DNA from: Pseudomonadota bacterium
Lineage (GTDB): Bacteria > Pseudomonadota > Gammaproteobacteria > Burkholderiales > Thiobacillaceae
Reading direction: 5' to 3'
NCBI GenBank assembly: GCA_021791235.1
Contig: JAJYXA010000289.1
Location: forward strand, 1-8,084
Length of the DNA stretch: 8,084 nt
Made by a program: the position numbers and the translations under genes. Below, piece after piece: positions 7,032-8,084 of the stretch; the stretch's first letter is position 1, and the number at the start of each line of letters is the position of its first letter. Under the pieces are notes generated by a model. That model worked only from the letters and a program-made list of their open reading frames with translations, ran no database searches and had not been told where the DNA came from.

Positions 7032-7817
7032 TCATTTGAATAATGCCCAGGTCTTGTCAGCGATACTGCCAAAGAATGCCTTGTTTTTTAGCCACCGCAT
7101 TTCCAATAAATGCCGCCTTAATTCCGCCCCATCATCTAACTCATATCCTTGAGCGGTCAGCACGTCGATATCCAGAATCAAAGCCGCTCCTGAACGTTCA
7201 GCAACCGCAGGGGGTTGTATCGTCTTCACAATATTAATGGCATATGGTTGGTTAGGCACCATAAATGTATCTTGATGCATAAAACCGGCAAACGGCAAAT
7301 CCAGCCCTTGTGGGGGCTGGGGTGCTGATTTTAAATAGTCTTCAAACTGGAACTCACCAATTGGTAGCCGAATTCGATTGATAAAACGCAAACCCAGCCT
7401 GTCGATTGCTACCGGCTTGGCAAGCTCAAGATAAACCTGCCAGAGCTTCATTGCTTCGCTGTGCAACTGTGGCCAATCCTGGTAAGGCTCTAGCCGACTG
7501 AAAACAAATCCATCACGATTGAATTGTGCGATATGCTTCTTATCGTCCGATTGAAAGCGCAATCCTTTCCAGTCGAAACGAATAATCTGGCTTGAAGCTT
7601 GTCCGTCTTCCAGCTTGATTTCATGCTGAAGCTCTTGATGAGAATCCAGAAACTGATAGCCAGTGAGCGCAGCTTCTACCTGCGGTCTTAGTGACTCCTC
7701 GTTAAACGAGGCAGTCGAACGCGCCCGAATATCAATCACTGCCTCCACAATTGGAGCTTGTGGAAGATGCTGAAATTCCTCTTCCAAATTGATTTCAAGG
7801 TTTGCCATCGCACTCAT
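7032..7817 (-). CDS. TIGR04255 family protein
   Basis: This 261-aa soluble protein belongs, by its pattern, to the sporadically distributed TIGR04255 family, whose function is not known to me. The diagnostic parts are the opening HLPQAPIVEAVIDIRAR (17-33), FSRLEPYQDW (105-114), IDRLGLRFINRIRLP (138-152), FEDYLKSAP (157-165) and a C-terminal helix with HLLEMRWLKNKAFFGSI. The length is usual for the family. The start is ATG 7817; an in-frame ATG at 7808 (MANLE) is equally possible because neither has a strong Shine-Dalgarno. It is the first gene of the three-gene cassette, beginning 49 bp after the thiC stop on the same strand, so read-through from thiC may drive it. Its GC is about 40-50% by line, well below the thiC end (about 68%), which points to acquisition by transfer. 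Confidence 0.88.
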   Translation of the reverse strand: MSAMANLEINLEEEFQHLPQAPIVEAVIDIRARSTASFNEESLRPQVEAALTGYQFLDSHQELQHEIKLEDGQASSQIIRFDWKGLRFQSDDKKHIAQFNRDGFVFSRLEPYQDWPQLHSEAMKLWQVYLELAKPVAIDRLGLRFINRIRLPIGEFQFEDYLKSAPQPPQGLDLPFAGFMHQDTFMVPNQPYAINIVKTIQPPAVAERSGAALILDIDVLTAQGYELDDGAELRRHLLEMRWLKNKAFFGSIADKTWALFK

Positions 7818-7866
7818 TATGACTCAGGGCTTCGTAGCAAGAAAGGTTGGACTGTGCTTATGACAG

Positions 7867-8084
<218 letters not shown>

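Overview
The window is a GC-rich bacterial chromosome segment carrying an accessory block next to a housekeeping gene. The only core gene is the 3' end of thiC (thiamine pyrimidine synthesis) at the right edge, on the minus strand and recognised by its C-terminal iron-sulfur cysteine motif. High GC, codon use and the ThiC tail suggest a proteobacterium, probably a betaproteobacterium. That placement is an inference from general resemblance, not a database result.

Left and centre (28-6135) form a Type III restriction-modification locus with extra parts. A small XRE-type repressor-like gene (28-423, minus) diverges from the methyltransferase gene mod (540-2531, plus). The AT-rich 116-bp gap between them contains several inverted repeats that could be operators. 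The helicase-nuclease gene res (3201-6135, plus) follows, but mod and res are separated by an oppositely oriented toxin-antitoxin pair of the HigBA type (higB 2867-3148, higA 2540-2854). The higB/res divergent gap carries a good sigma-70 promoter pointing at higB and an 8+1+8 palindrome inside it, which is a likely HigA operator. As written, res has a +1 frameshift just after the Walker A motif, at about 3597-3603. All later helicase motifs and the PD-ExK nuclease are intact in the second frame.

The right part (6144-7817, minus) is a tight three-gene cassette with clearly lower GC than its surroundings: a TIGR04255-family protein of about 260 aa, then a 161-aa and a 129-aa protein of unknown function. 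The last two overlap by 4 bp (ATGA). The cassette starts 49 bp after the thiC stop on the same strand and ends 8 bp from the res stop. No function is known to me for these three, and they are the best candidate for an undescribed system in the window. Their position beside restriction-modification and toxin-antitoxin genes suggests, but does not show, a defence or stress role.

Taken together this looks like a small defence or accessory island abutting thiC. It combines DNA modification and restriction, an addiction module lodged inside it, a local regulator and an uncharacterised three-gene operon. There is no tRNA, rRNA, CRISPR array, transposase or integrase in view, and no gene-free stretch above 300 bases.
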